From positions 1 to 41,497 of the forward strand of contig JAFDAS010000028.1 in assembly GCA_019313695.1 (NCBI GenBank): a stretch of DNA of 41,497 nt, in the 5' to 3' direction. Below are positions 15,956 through 25,118 of this stretch, one piece after another. The translations under genes and the position numbers were made by a program. The notes under the pieces are model-generated. The model did no database searches and had not been told where the DNA came from. It worked only from the letters and a program-made list of their open reading frames with translations. The DNA is from Deltaproteobacteria bacterium. GTDB lineage: Bacteria; Desulfobacterota; Syntrophia; Syntrophales; UBA2210. Position 1 is the stretch's first letter. Each line of letters starts with the position of its first letter.

Positions 15956-16356
15956 AGGGGGTCCTTGTTGATTCAAATGTTATTCTGGACGTTTTTCTGA
16001 ATGATCCCGACTGGGCGGATTGGTCGGAAGCCACGCTGGAAAAATATTTCCATCATGCGGCATTGTATATCAATTCAATTATCTATTCCGAAATCTCAAT
16101 CGGTTTTGAGCTGATAGAGGATTTGGAATCTGCTGTTGCCAGAGCCGGATTTCAGATGCTGGAAATCCCCAAAGAGGCGCTGTTCTTAGCTGGAAAGGTT
16201 TACCTTAAATACAAAAGAAGAAAAGGAACAAAAAGAGACCCCCTGCCGGATTTCTATATAGGAGCGCAGGCCGCGGTCCTTAATCTGGATCTGATTACGA
16301 GAGATGTTTCCAGGTATCGATCATACTTTCCAACTGTAAAATTGATAACGCCTTAA
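15952..16356 (+). CDS. vapC: PIN-domain toxin, VapC-like ribonuclease
   Basis: A 134-residue PIN-domain protein. The acidic metal-binding residues appear in VDSNVILDVF (Asp7), SEISIGFE (mid-protein Glu) and LPDFYIGAQA with LITRDVSRY near the C-terminus, the VapC pattern. It is expected to cleave RNA (often tRNA or rRNA) and to be held inactive by the AbrB-type protein encoded just upstream with a 4-bp overlap. Length and order are typical. Confidence 0.93.
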   Translation: MKGVLVDSNVILDVFLNDPDWADWSEATLEKYFHHAALYINSIIYSEISIGFELIEDLESAVARAGFQMLEIPKEALFLAGKVYLKYKRRKGTKRDPLPDFYIGAQAAVLNLDLITRDVSRYRSYFPTVKLITP

Positions 16357-16429
16357 GTCTTTAACGTAACTTGCTGTGCTTGATCTCACCTTGAATGGGT
16401 GGCCCCAGCCCCCGCGATTTGACCCCACT

Positions 16430-16592
16430 TCTTTTTACGGGTGCATCAACTATGATGGACTCGTAAAAAGTCCAAAAACACCGCTTCCCGTCATTCCGGC
16501 GAAAGCCGGAATCCAGTTTTTTCAGGCAGTTGCAGGCCATCTGGACTCCGGTTTTCACCGGAGTAACGACTTTTTACGAAGTCATCAACTAT
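16430..16592. repeat. MITE-like GTAAAAAGTC repeat, copy 1
   Basis: CTCGTAAAAAGTCC at 16460 and ACTTTTTACGAAGTCATCAA at the right end form terminal inverted repeats. Between them are two inner palindromes (CATTCCGGCGAAAGCCGGAA; CTCCGGTTTTCACCGGAG). A TTTTTACGGGTGCATCAA at ~16432 looks like the right end of a second, mostly lost copy. The element fills the vapC-methyltransferase spacer. Other copies: 23331, 28486, 32352. Confidence 0.75.
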
Positions 16593-16601
16593 TATGCCGC
16601 C

Positions 16602-17228
16602 TCAGGGCCTGACCTCGTTTCTTTTCAAAATTCCCAGGGTATCTGTCATGGGCAGTTCCGTGAAGAGGCCGGAGGCGAGGGCCAGATTGTATATGTGCCA
16701 GGGGGCCTGTCCTCCCTTTGACGGGTCGGGAAAGATGTCGTGAATTGCGAGGAATCCGCCCGGAAGGATATGTGGGGCCCAGCAGTTATAATCGGCAATG
16801 GCTGCCTCAAATGTGTGCCCGCCGTCGATAAATACCATACTGAGCGGTGTGGCCCATGATCCGGCCACGACTTCCGATCTGGCGACTATGGGAATCACCG
16901 TGTCTTCCAGTCCAAGGTTGCTTATGGTTTTTCTAAATATCCTGAAGGTGTCTATCAGACCGGTTTCTTTATCCAGCAGATCCGGATCGAAATACTCCTC
17001 TCCCGGTTGCTGCTCTTCCGATCCACGGTGGTGATCGATGGAGAAGAGAATGCCCCCATTTTCTCTGCACCCCATGCCGATGTAAGAGGCGGTCTTTCCG
17101 CAGTAGCTTCCGATCTCCAGACAGGGGCCGATGAGGCTTGCCTCCTTCGCCAACTCATAAAGGCGCAAGGCCTCCTCCCGCGCGATGAACCCCTTTATTT
17201 TCTTCAGTTCAATATCTTCTATATTCAT
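16602..17228 (-). CDS. Class I SAM-dependent methyltransferase (Methyltransf_24-like)
   Basis: A 208-residue Rossmann-fold methyltransferase. SAM-binding motif I is CLEIGSYCGKTASYIGMG (~residues 35-52), motif II ILFSIDHHRG (~60-69), and MVFIDGGHTFEAAIADYNCW (~130-149) matches the family known from cephalosporin hydroxylase/CmcI and Methyltransf_24 proteins. The substrate is unknown. It stands alone between the vapBC pair (opposite strand) and the peptide-transport operon. Its stop lies within 10 bp of the MITE-like repeat, so its last residues (NEVRP) may come from repeat DNA. Confidence 0.82.
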   Translation of the reverse strand: MNIEDIELKKIKGFIAREEALRLYELAKEASLIGPCLEIGSYCGKTASYIGMGCRENGGILFSIDHHRGSEEQQPGEEYFDPDLLDKETGLIDTFRIFRKTISNLGLEDTVIPIVARSEVVAGSWATPLSMVFIDGGHTFEAAIADYNCWAPHILPGGFLAIHDIFPDPSKGGQAPWHIYNLALASGLFTELPMTDTLGILKRNEVRP

Positions 17229-17278
17229 CTATTTTCAAATTCTCCTTCAATTCTCCTTCAATTCAGTTGGAAAAAAGG

Positions 17279-17341
17279 GTTCTCTGCTATATCTTTCTTC
17301 CTTTCACTCGAACCCTCTAATCCTTGACCCCTTGAACCCTT
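17279..17341. repeat. Dispersed CCCTTGAACCCTT-type repeat, copy 3
   Basis: Contains TCTCTGCTATATC, CCTTTCACTCGAACCC and TGACCCCTTGAACCCTT, nearly the same as copy 2 at 15563-15614. It abuts the 3' end of the oppF-like gene (stop at 17342). Confidence 0.55.
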
Positions 17342-18355
17342 TTACTTAAGCCGTCCCTCTTCGATTGCGTGGCAGGCGACATATATTTCTGAACCCTGGT
17401 GATTGAGAGAGGGGATTTCACGTGAGCAGCGTCCGTCCGCGTGGGGGCATCGGCCGTGAAAGACGCATCCGGGCGGCAGATCTATGGGTGTGGGTACCTC
17501 GCCCTTCAGCTTTATGTATTTGTGCCTGTGGTCGTAAAGGTCGGGAATGGCGCTGAGGAGAGCCCGTGTGTAGGGATGCCCGGGCGATTCGAACAGGTTT
17601 GCCGTCGGCGCCAGTTCGCACACCCTTCCGAGATACATGACCGCCACACGCGAGCTGATATGCCTCACGACCGAGAGATCATGGGTGATAAACATGTAGG
17701 TCAGTCCCCGTTGTTCCTGCGCGTCCATGAGAAGGTTGAGTATCTGTGCCTGCACGGATACATCAAGCGCGGAAACAGGCTCATCGGCAACCACGAACTC
17801 CGGATCGACCATCAGCGCCCTGGCTATGCTGATCCGCTGTCTCTGTCCCTCGGAGAATTCATGGGGATAACGGTCACCCCACTTCGGATCCACCCCGACC
17901 TGTTTCATGATCTCGGCCACCCGGCCCTTCACCTCGCTGCCGGAGATGGAGGGATTATGAAAGACGATTGGTTCTTCAAGGGTTTGTTGCACCGTCATGC
18001 GCGGGTTCAGCGAGGCATAGGGGTCCTGAAAGATCATCTGCATCTTCGCGCGGTAAGGCAGCATCTGCTGCTGTGTCAACCCGTCAATCCTGTTATCGCG
18101 GTAATAGATCTCGCCGCCGTCGGGTGGATACAGACCCAGAAGGGCGCGGGCAAGGGTTGATTTTCCGCAGCCGCTCTCTCCCACTACACTCAGAGTTTCG
18201 CCGGGGTGTATGAAAAGACTTACGTCGTTGACCGCCCTTACAACGGTTCGTTCCCTGATAATGCGCCCATTTCTGAGCGCCATCTGCTCCAGCAGGCCTC
18301 CGGATATGTCGAAATGTTTAACCAGATTTCTTATGTCTATCAGTTTATTTTTCAT
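17342..18355 (-). CDS. Peptide ABC transporter ATP-binding protein, DppF/OppF type
   Basis: A 337-residue ABC ATPase energising the peptide transporter. Walker A GESGCGKST, signature EFSEGQRQRISIARAL (E replaces the first usual G of SGGQ), Walker B FVVADEPVSALDVS and the oligopeptide C-terminal domain with the Cys-rich PGCVFHGRCPHADGRCSRE (three or four Cys; Fe-S-like cluster known in Opp/Dpp ATPases). The ORF track starts at 18403, but that extension reads through the GTTGGGTTTCGCTGCGCT repeat; the ATG at 18355 (MKNKLIDIRNLVKHF) is the likely start. It is the last gene of the operon. Confidence 0.92.
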   Translation of the reverse strand: MKNKLIDIRNLVKHFDISGGLLEQMALRNGRIIRERTVVRAVNDVSLFIHPGETLSVVGESGCGKSTLARALLGLYPPDGGEIYYRDNRIDGLTQQQMLPYRAKMQMIFQDPYASLNPRMTVQQTLEEPIVFHNPSISGSEVKGRVAEIMKQVGVDPKWGDRYPHEFSEGQRQRISIARALMVDPEFVVADEPVSALDVSVQAQILNLLMDAQEQRGLTYMFITHDLSVVRHISSRVAVMYLGRVCELAPTANLFESPGHPYTRALLSAIPDLYDHRHKYIKLKGEVPTPIDLPPGCVFHGRCPHADGRCSREIPSLNHQGSEIYVACHAIEEGRLK

Positions 18356-18418
18356 TTCGTCGCGTTTGCAGTTTTTTGTTGGGTTTCGCTGCGCTCTACC
18401 CAACCTACGGGCTGTCTT

Positions 18419-19420
18419 TCATTTCGTAACGTTTGCTCCAGCCTGTTTCTCCGCCGTGTCCAGCATATGGCATGCCGCCATGCTGCGATATCCGTGTATA
18501 TTCTTCAGCGCGGGTGATTCATGCCTGCATATGTCGCCCCGGATCATGCAGCGCGGATGAAACGAGCATCCCGGTGGAATATCGATGAGGGACGGCATTG
18601 TTCCCGGTATCTGATTCAGCCTTGCCCCCGGGTTGCGGCCGTCGGGAATGGCCTTAATGAGCCCCTGCGTGTAGGGATGCCGCGGGTTGTCGATAATGTC
18701 TTCAGTCTGTCCCGCCTCCACTATCTTGCCGGCGTACATTACCGCGATTTTCTGTGTTACCTGCGATACCACGGCAAGGTCGTGCGTAATCAGAATAAGC
18801 CCGGTTCCCTCCGATTCGCACAGTTCAAGAAGCAGCTCCATGATTTCCGCCTGTATGGTGACGTCGAGAGCGGTTGTGGGTTCATCCGCTATGACAAGCG
18901 CCGGATCGGTAAGAAGGGCGATGGCGACTACGATACGCTGGCGCATTCCCCCCGAGAACTCGTGAGGGTACTGTTGCAGGCGTTTTTCGGGGGAGGGGAT
19001 GTGAACCTTTCGCAGTTTTTCCAGAGAGATATCTTCCGCCTCTTTTCTGGATATGTCCATGTGCGCCTGCAGCGTTTCAACCATCTGTGTGCCTATGGTA
19101 AGGACGGGATTGAGGGTCATCATCGGGTCCTGAAATATCATGCTGATAAGGTTTCCGCGTATGTGACGCATCCCTTCGTTTGTCAGCCTGGTCAGGTCCC
19201 TGCCCTCGAAGATGACACTTCCCCCGGAAATATAGCCCGGTTTGCTTATCAGATTGATAATGGAGAACCCCGTCACCGATTTGCCTGCCCCGCTTTCTCC
19301 GACCAGACCGAGACGCTCACTCCTGTCCAGTGTGAAGCTCACGCCGTTTATGGCAGTAAGGTCACCCATCCTGAGGGCGAACTTGACTTCCAGGTCTTTT
19401 ACTTCCAGCAGGTGGTCCAT
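18419..19420 (-). CDS. Peptide ABC transporter ATP-binding protein, DppD/OppD type
   Basis: A 333-residue ABC ATPase. Walker A GESGAGKSVTG, signature EFSGGMRQRIVVAIAL, Walker B LVIADEPTTALDV, and the C-terminal oligopeptide domain PPGCSFHPRCMIRGDICRHESP. It pairs with the OppF-type ATPase to power peptide uptake. It starts 9 bp after the DppC-type permease gene stops, so the two are translationally linked. The 63-bp gap to the next ATPase gene contains the GTTGGGTTTCGCTGCGCT repeat, an insertion inside the operon. Confidence 0.95.
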   Translation of the reverse strand: MDHLLEVKDLEVKFALRMGDLTAINGVSFTLDRSERLGLVGESGAGKSVTGFSIINLISKPGYISGGSVIFEGRDLTRLTNEGMRHIRGNLISMIFQDPMMTLNPVLTIGTQMVETLQAHMDISRKEAEDISLEKLRKVHIPSPEKRLQQYPHEFSGGMRQRIVVAIALLTDPALVIADEPTTALDVTIQAEIMELLLELCESEGTGLILITHDLAVVSQVTQKIAVMYAGKIVEAGQTEDIIDNPRHPYTQGLIKAIPDGRNPGARLNQIPGTMPSLIDIPPGCSFHPRCMIRGDICRHESPALKNIHGYRSMAACHMLDTAEKQAGANVTK

Positions 19421-19429
19421 GACAGGCTA

Positions 19430-20347
19430 TTACCCCTTATACAGTTTCGGATTCAACACGTCTCTCAACCAGTCGCCCAGCAGATTTATTACCAGCACGA
19501 AGACTACCAGCAGTATTCCCGGAAAGAGGGTGATCCACCAGGAACCGCTGAAGATATACTCAAAACCGGAGTTTATGAGGGACCCCAGAGAGGGTTTCGT
19601 GACCGGCATGCCCAGTCCCAGAAAGGAAAGCGCCGCTTCACTCATCACGGCATTGGCTACCTGAATCGTGGAGATGACAAGCACTGGGGACATGGTGTTG
19701 GGGAGGATATGTCTCCACCTGATTCTCTTTGAACTCAGCCCTATAACACGGGCGGCCTCCACATATTCCTTGTTTTTCTCGCCCAGCACAGAGGCTCGCA
19801 CCGTCCTGGCATACTGGGGCCACTCGGCCAGACCGATGATCAGCACAAGGAGGGGGACGGCCAGCTGTTCGTAGCGGCCCACCCCGAAGGCAACCTGGAA
19901 TATGGCGCTGATCATAATGGCTACCATAAGGGTGGAGAATGAAAGCTGGACGTCCGCTATGCGCATCAGAAACGCGTCGACCTTTCCCCCCGCGTATCCG
20001 GATATCATGCCTATGAAGATGCCTATAATCGCCTGCAGAAAGACCGCCCCGCAACCGATCATGACGGAAAGGCGCAGGCCGTACAGCATGGTACTCAGCA
20101 GATCCCTTCCCTGAATATCCGTTCCCAGGACGAAATCCGGGTTTCCATCTTCCATCCATGATGGGGGCATTTCCGCGTTCATGATGTCAATAGTGGTTGT
20201 GTCGTAGGGATTATGAGGCGCGATGACGGGGGCAAGGATGCTGAGCAGAATAAGTGTCAGAAGAACCACGAAACTTACAATGGCGACCCGGTCGCGCTTG
20301 AAGCTGTGCAGGAAGTATGAATTCTTAAAGCGTTTCCACTGTTTCAT
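19430..20347 (-). CDS. Peptide ABC transporter permease, DppC/OppC type
   Basis: A 305-residue permease with a cytoplasmic N-terminus, a first helix at ~24-44 (VAIVSFVVLLTLILLSILAP), a long periplasmic loop containing LGTDIQGRDLLSTMLYG, then five helices. The EAA coupling loop is EYVEAARVIGLSSKRIRWRHILPN, which docks on the ATPases. It overlaps the upstream DppB-type gene by 4 bp. Together the two permeases form the inner-membrane channel. Confidence 0.95.
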   Translation of the reverse strand: MKQWKRFKNSYFLHSFKRDRVAIVSFVVLLTLILLSILAPVIAPHNPYDTTTIDIMNAEMPPSWMEDGNPDFVLGTDIQGRDLLSTMLYGLRLSVMIGCGAVFLQAIIGIFIGMISGYAGGKVDAFLMRIADVQLSFSTLMVAIMISAIFQVAFGVGRYEQLAVPLLVLIIGLAEWPQYARTVRASVLGEKNKEYVEAARVIGLSSKRIRWRHILPNTMSPVLVISTIQVANAVMSEAALSFLGLGMPVTKPSLGSLINSGFEYIFSGSWWITLFPGILLVVFVLVINLLGDWLRDVLNPKLYKG

Positions 20348-21318
20348 TTTCTTCCCGTTATCCTTATCGTGGGATTAACCAGGCCGTAGATGAGATCCAC
20401 TATCGTATTGACCACGACAAATAACGCGCCAACCACTATTATGTATGCCACGAGGAGGGACGTGTCGGAGCGTTCGACCGCCTCGAGAAACATAAATCCC
20501 ATTCCCTGCCACTGGAAGACCGTTTCCGTGAGAATGGTATAGGCGATCAGTATGCCTAATTGCACTCCGCCGACGGTAATCACAGGCAGGAGAGTGTTCT
20601 TGAACGCGTGCAGAAACCAGATGCGCCGGCGTGAGAGGCCCTTTGCCCACGCGAATTTAACGTATTCTGTCTCCAGTGTCTCCATCATCTCCGAACGTAT
20701 CAGGCGTATGAAAAGTGGAAGCATGATGGAGGAGAGCGCGATGCTTGGCAATATAAGGTGTTTCAGGCCGTCCAGTGTGAGAAAACCGCTCTCCCACCCC
20801 CATACATTGACCGTCTCCCCACGACCATACGAGGGCAGCCAGTGCAGTTCCACCGCGAAGATATATATGAGGATTATTGCGGTCAGAAATACCGGTATGG
20901 AAACGCCCACGATACTCCCTCCCATGATAATTCTGGAAGGCAGATTCCTGGGGTTTATGGCGGTATAGATGCCGAGAGGAATAGACAGAAGAATTATTAT
21001 AAGACTGCTCGCGAAGACAAGTTCAAGGGTCGCCGGTGCCTTTGACAGGATTACTTCAAGGGTCGGCCTTTTGAAGAAAAATGACATGCCCAGATCGCCG
21101 TGGACGGCGTTTTTTATGAAGCGGACATACTGTGCCAGAAAGGGGTCGTTAAGTCCCAGCTCCTCCCGCAGCGCGTCTCTTTCGGCGACGGAGACAGAGA
21201 CCCCCACGATATCTCTGACTGGATCTCCAATCTTCTGTTTTATGGAGAACCCCAGCAGGCCGATCACAAGCATTACAATGATGGCCTGTGTTATGCGGCG
21301 GACAGCGAACGCGAACAT
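20344..21318 (-). CDS. Peptide ABC transporter permease, DppB/OppB type
   Basis: A 324-residue permease. The first helix is followed by the family GDPVRDIVG and GLNDPFLAQYVRF region, then five more helices and the EAA loop EYVKFAWAKGLSRRRIWFLHAFKN. The ORF track opens at a GTG (21327), but the ATG at 21318 has AGGTG six bases upstream and is preferred. It is the second gene of the operon, after the binding-protein gene and a strong hairpin. Confidence 0.94.
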   Translation of the reverse strand: MFAFAVRRITQAIIVMLVIGLLGFSIKQKIGDPVRDIVGVSVSVAERDALREELGLNDPFLAQYVRFIKNAVHGDLGMSFFFKRPTLEVILSKAPATLELVFASSLIIILLSIPLGIYTAINPRNLPSRIIMGGSIVGVSIPVFLTAIILIYIFAVELHWLPSYGRGETVNVWGWESGFLTLDGLKHLILPSIALSSIMLPLFIRLIRSEMMETLETEYVKFAWAKGLSRRRIWFLHAFKNTLLPVITVGGVQLGILIAYTILTETVFQWQGMGFMFLEAVERSDTSLLVAYIIVVGALFVVVNTIVDLIYGLVNPTIRITGRK

Positions 21319-21417
21319 ATAAAACACCTGACAGCAAAAAATTAGGAACCAGGGATCAGGGGGTTATTCCCGTACCCCTCTAACCCGCTAACCCGGCAAA
21401 AGCGTTTGACAATACAT

Positions 21418-21452
21418 GGGGGCAGAACCCGCTGTCAGCGGATTCTGCCCCC
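21418..21452. terminator. Intercistronic hairpin between the binding-protein and permease genes
   Basis: GGGGGCAGAACCCGCTGTCA and its partner AGCGGATTCTGCCCCC form a 15-bp, nearly perfect stem with a 3-nt loop (two internal mismatches). It has no downstream U-run on the minus strand, so it is more likely an mRNA-stabilising or attenuating structure than a full terminator. Such structures after a binding-protein gene typically raise its level over the membrane components. Confidence 0.6.
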
Positions 21453-21499
21453 GGTTTTCAGCCGTTGTAAAAATTGAAGCCCTTCAGGTCGGCGACACG

Positions 21500-23053
21500 C
21501 TATTTGATTACCAGGTCGCCGAAGTATGGGAAGTTCTGGACATTTACAATGCGTCTTATGTCTACCTTGTTTTTGCCGGCCCATGAGAGGTTCTGCCAGT
21601 GGAAGGGGACATATGCGGCATCATCATACAGTATCTGCTCGACCTTCTGGAGCATGGCCGATCTTTTCGCAAGGTTGGTCTCTGTCTGAGAGGCAAGCAC
21701 AAGCCTGTCCACCTCGGGATTGCAGTAATTCCCGCTGTTATATTGACCGTAGCCGGTCTCCTTGTCGGGGCACATAAGCAGGAACTCGGTGTAATTGGCG
21801 GAGTCTTCCGTGTCCGGATGCCATCCGATTATCTGCATGTCCGCCACCTGCGCGTCGAACTGATCCCAGTACTGGGCCTTGGGCATGGCCTTGAGATTTA
21901 CCTTTATCTTGATCTTGGAGAGCATTCCGGCGAACGCCTCGGCGATCTTCTCATCATTGACATACCTGTTATTGGGGGAAATCATCGTGCATTCGAAGCC
22001 ATTCTCGTAACCGGCTTCCTTCATCAGGGCCTTTGCCTTCTTCAGATTGTAACGTGGAACCAGGTTTTCCTTATATCCGGCAAAGCCTTTGGGCGCCTGC
22101 TGACCCGCCACGGAAGCGGTGCCCTTCATGATTTTCTTGACGATTCCATTGTTGTTGGTAGCGTACACTATGGCCTGGCGGACCAGCCTGTTTGCTAATT
22201 CGGGACGACGTTTCGAGTTCAACTGGCAGGTGATGATCCTGCTGCCCGACATGGTAATCAGCTTGCTATTCTTGTTTTTTCTGATTCTCGAGTAATCCTG
22301 GGGCGGCACCGGCATGATGAAGTCCACGTCGCCTGAAAGGAGCGCTGCCACACGGGTGGCATCATTCTTAATAGGTGTGAGTATGATCTTGTCAACATTT
22401 CCCGGAGATTCCTTGTCCCAATAATCCGCAAACTCTTCAAATACGGTCTTTAGACCCTGTTCACGGCCGGTTACCCGGTACTTGCCGGTTCCCGATTCAT
22501 TGGTGAGCGCGAAGGAGGGGCCGATCTTTACAATCGCGTCCTTCGGCTTTCCGGCAGCATCCGTCCCGGTGTAGAATTTGCTGTCCATCGGGAAGATATA
22601 GGTCGCCATGTTCAGGAGCAGCGCGTAAGGTTTCTTTGTGACGATATCCACTGTGTAGTCGTCAAACACCTTGACGCCCTCGAAAGGCTCAAAAAGACCT
22701 TTGAAATCAGGACTCTTTTTGAGACGCTCTACTGTCCATTCAACATCTTTGGCGGTGAAGGGATTGCCGCTGTGAAACTTGACACCTTTGCGCAGATGGA
22801 AGCGCATGGTCAAATCGTCGAGCCTTTCCCACTTGGTTGCCAGGCGGGGATCGAATCCGCCGGACTTGTTCCAGCGAACCAGCGGGTCAAAGACCATGTG
22901 TGAAAACTGGAGCATGCCACCCGACAACTGTACGTGGGGATCCAGCGAGACCGGATCAGCGTCCATCGCAAGCTTCAAGGTCTTGGCGCCCGCCATTGTG
23001 CCGAATGACAACACCATCAATAAAACCAGACATCCAACAAGCAACTTTTTCAT
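21500..23053 (-). CDS. Peptide ABC transporter substrate-binding protein (SBP family 5, DppA/OppA type)
   Basis: A 517-residue periplasmic binding protein. Residues 1-23 are a Sec signal peptide (cleavage after AGA), with no lipobox at the cleavage region. The mature protein has KLAMDADPVSLDPHVQLSGG, the signature FHLRKGVKFHSGNPFTAKDVEWTVER, and the late YDDAAYVPFHWQNLSWAGK. It captures a peptide or similar ligand and delivers it to the two permeases encoded downstream. First gene of the five-gene operon; AAAGGATTGGGAT precedes the ATG. Ligand specificity cannot be read from the sequence. Confidence 0.95.
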   Translation of the reverse strand: MKKLLVGCLVLLMVLSFGTMAGAKTLKLAMDADPVSLDPHVQLSGGMLQFSHMVFDPLVRWNKSGGFDPRLATKWERLDDLTMRFHLRKGVKFHSGNPFTAKDVEWTVERLKKSPDFKGLFEPFEGVKVFDDYTVDIVTKKPYALLLNMATYIFPMDSKFYTGTDAAGKPKDAIVKIGPSFALTNESGTGKYRVTGREQGLKTVFEEFADYWDKESPGNVDKIILTPIKNDATRVAALLSGDVDFIMPVPPQDYSRIRKNKNSKLITMSGSRIITCQLNSKRRPELANRLVRQAIVYATNNNGIVKKIMKGTASVAGQQAPKGFAGYKENLVPRYNLKKAKALMKEAGYENGFECTMISPNNRYVNDEKIAEAFAGMLSKIKIKVNLKAMPKAQYWDQFDAQVADMQIIGWHPDTEDSANYTEFLLMCPDKETGYGQYNSGNYCNPEVDRLVLASQTETNLAKRSAMLQKVEQILYDDAAYVPFHWQNLSWAGKNKVDIRRIVNVQNFPYFGDLVIK

Positions 23054-23708
23054 ATCCCAATCCTTTCTTTGAGTAAAAAATTATAATAAAAGAAGTCGTG
23101 AAGACCCACCTCTCCGCCGACTTTACAACACGCCGCGAATACCCTCAAAATTTTATAGGAGATGTCCCCCGCGGTCAAGCGGAAAATTGATTGACAAAGA
23201 CCTGTTTTTTCGTCACTGTATAACCGGTGTGTAGATATAATTACAGATATATGGTTTTTTTCCCAATACCCGCTCTGCTCTTGAAAATGTTCTTTTTAAG
23301 AAAATTTTGAATTGTCTTCACGTAAAAATTGACAAAGTCGTAAAAAGTCAGAAAACACCATTTTTTGTCATTCCGACGGAAGCCGGAATCCAGTAATTTC
23401 AATATGTTCTGGATGCCCCCGTATCAAGTCCGGCATGACGTTTTTGGGACTTTTTACGAGTGCATCAAAATTGTTTTTACAACAATAAATTAAAAAGAGT
23501 GTTTTTAAATCTAACCGGATTTCATGGCAACCTGAAAAGTAAAGCCTGTTCTCAGCTCAGTTTTTAATCGTTTTTATCAGAATCCATCATTAATGGATTT
23601 TTCAAACATTTGATCATTAAAAGTATTCCACGGGTAATCTGAGGGGTATTTCCTCAGAGTGAGACCTTATGTAAAGGTCTCAGAATAACATTTTGAAGGA
23701 GGGATGAC
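23054..23708. other. Divergent spacer between the peptide operon and dodecin
   Basis: 655 bp with no convincing gene. It holds the upstream region of the peptide operon, a MITE-like repeat (23331-23469), AT-rich sequence, and just before the dodecin ribosome binding site a hairpin with arms TGAGACCTT (23660-23668) and AAGGTCTCA (23674-23682). No consensus promoter was assigned. Confidence 0.6.
23331..23469. repeat. MITE-like GTAAAAAGTC repeat, copy 2
   Basis: GACAAAGTCGTAAAAAGTCA at the left and GGGACTTTTTACGAGTGCAT at the right are inverted ends. The interior is the reverse complement of the copy at 32352-32506 over most of its length, including the AATTTCAATATGTTCTGGAT segment. Confidence 0.85.
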
Positions 23709-23918
23709 ATGTCTGAGAGTGTTTACAAAATCATAGAATTGGTGGGAACGAGTGATTTATCATGGGACGATGCAGCCAGGAGTGCTGTGGAAACAGCCAG
23801 TGTAACCCTTCACGATTTAAGGATTGGCGAGATTACCAAACTGGACATGACTATTGAAGATGGAAAAGTCAAAAATTACAGGGCAAGAGTCAGTGTGTCG
23901 TTCAGATTAGAAGGTTAA
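23709..23918 (+). CDS. Dodecin family flavin-binding protein
   Basis: A 69-residue dodecin: SVYKIIELVGTSDLSWDDAA, AVETASVTLHDLRIGEI, and the C-terminal strand VKNYRARVSVSFRLEG. The family forms hollow dodecamers that bind flavins and buffer them. The ribosome binding site GAAGGAGGG is 7 bp upstream. It is probably monocistronic: a hairpin follows, then the stress-protein gene 180 bp later. Confidence 0.94.
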   Translation: MSESVYKIIELVGTSDLSWDDAARSAVETASVTLHDLRIGEITKLDMTIEDGKVKNYRARVSVSFRLEG

Positions 23919-23952
23919 TCTTGATTCTATAGCCTTTGATACAGTTTATGTG

Positions 23953-23991
23953 CCCCTGTCCTGTTTAGCGAATGTTAAACAGGATCAGGGG
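23953..23991. terminator. Stem-loop after dodecin
   Basis: CCCCTGTCCTGTTTA pairs with TAAACAGGATCAGGGG across a 7-8 nt loop with one small bulge. It is strong but lacks a U-run, so a terminator role is only possible. Confidence 0.4.
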
Positions 23992-24103
23992 GGAGAGTTA
24001 TGTAAATTAAACCTGAAATTAGAACATGTTCTGCATCTGTAAGGCTGACGTGTATAATACAGGCATATCAAAGCGGTTATCATGACGCAGAAAGGAGTTG
24101 GCC

Positions 24104-25033
24104 ATGTACCATTTTAAGAATCTTATGGTAGGCCTTACCCTCGGCGGGCAGGATAAGGCCAAGATTCTCTACGCGGGTTTGGTTAGCTGGTTAACCTCAT
24201 CAGAAAAGATCACCTTTTCCCATATCGTTAGTAGTGAGAAGATATCAAAAGATTCTGGATTAGATGTTCTCTCTTCTGTTAAAGAATCTGAGAAACGCTT
24301 GATGGAGGGGCTTGTCAACAAATACTATGATGGACGCCCTGCCACGCGGCTTGAATATGAAGTTGTCATAGAATCGCCGTTGGTTGAAATTGATCTTCTG
24401 CGAAGAATAAAAGAAAAAGAAATTGATCTTATTATAATCGGTAGAATACATGGTGAAATCACTGCGGGAGAAACGATTCCCGTAAAGATCTCGCGAAAGG
24501 CGTCATGTTCAGCGTTATACATACCCGAGGAAGTCGAACCTGAAAGGAAGATGCCTGAAGAAATCAATATTCTGGTTCCAATTGATTTTTCAGAAAACGC
24601 GTTGGATGCAATGGATCTGGCCGTTGAGTTTGCTGCTGCCCATGAAATACCAAGGATTTACTCTGTGCATGTCTACGATGTTCCCCTGGGATATTACAAA
24701 AGAGGAAAAAGTTACGAAGAATTTGCTGAAATCATGAAGAGTAATGCAGAAAAGAAATATCAGGAATTTATCAAAAAGATTGATCTCAAAGGAGTCTTTG
24801 TTAAACCGGTCATGCTCAGGTTAGAAAAAAAAGCGCACGAAACAATCGAGAAAGCTGTAGAAAAGTACGGCATTGATCTGATAATTATCGGATCCAGGGG
24901 TAAAAAAGCGGCCGCGAGACTCCTGCTGGAAAACGTAACTGAACAGCTTATCAGGACAACGACAACACCTTTACTTGCCTTTAAGAAGAAGGGCAAGGAT
25001 ATGAGTCTTTTCGAAGCTTTGCTGAGATTGTAA
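24104..25033 (+). CDS. Tandem universal stress protein (UspA domains)
   Basis: A 309-residue protein with two UspA-type domains. Domain 1 (residues ~1-145) has IDLIIIGRIHG; domain 2 (~150-297) starts NILVPIDFSENALDAMDLAVEFA and ends IDLIIIGSRGKKAAARLLLENVTEQ. The ATP-binding G-x2-G-x9-G(S/T) is altered in its last part (LLLEN for the usual LLLGS), so nucleotide binding is doubtful. The ORF track starts at TTG 24098, inside the ribosome binding site AAAGGAG; the ATG at 24104 is at the right distance. Stress survival role inferred from the family. Confidence 0.92.
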   Translation: MYHFKNLMVGLTLGGQDKAKILYAGLVSWLTSSEKITFSHIVSSEKISKDSGLDVLSSVKESEKRLMEGLVNKYYDGRPATRLEYEVVIESPLVEIDLLRRIKEKEIDLIIIGRIHGEITAGETIPVKISRKASCSALYIPEEVEPERKMPEEINILVPIDFSENALDAMDLAVEFAAAHEIPRIYSVHVYDVPLGYYKRGKSYEEFAEIMKSNAEKKYQEFIKKIDLKGVFVKPVMLRLEKKAHETIEKAVEKYGIDLIIIGSRGKKAAARLLLENVTEQLIRTTTTPLLAFKKKGKDMSLFEALLRL

Positions 25034-25081
25034 CAGTTTGATATATATAGATCAAATCGATGCGATCCATGAATTGGCATG

Positions 25082-25110
25082 AAAAAGGGGTTGCGTCGGT
25101 ACGCAACCCC
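25082..25110 (-). terminator. Intrinsic terminator of tRNA-Phe
   Basis: On the minus strand a perfect 10-bp stem (GGGGTTGCGT/ACGCAACCCC) with a 4-nt loop is followed by TTTTT, directly after the tRNA 3' end. Confidence 0.93.
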
Positions 25111-25118
25111 TGAATAAA

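Noticed and set aside
16376-16612. 78-residue ORF between vapC and the methyltransferase
   Set aside because: Translation of the MITE-like repeat.
18521-19732. 403-residue plus-strand ORF across the peptide-transport genes
   Set aside because: It is antisense to clear DppD and DppC genes and has no family-like motifs; a GC-bias shadow.
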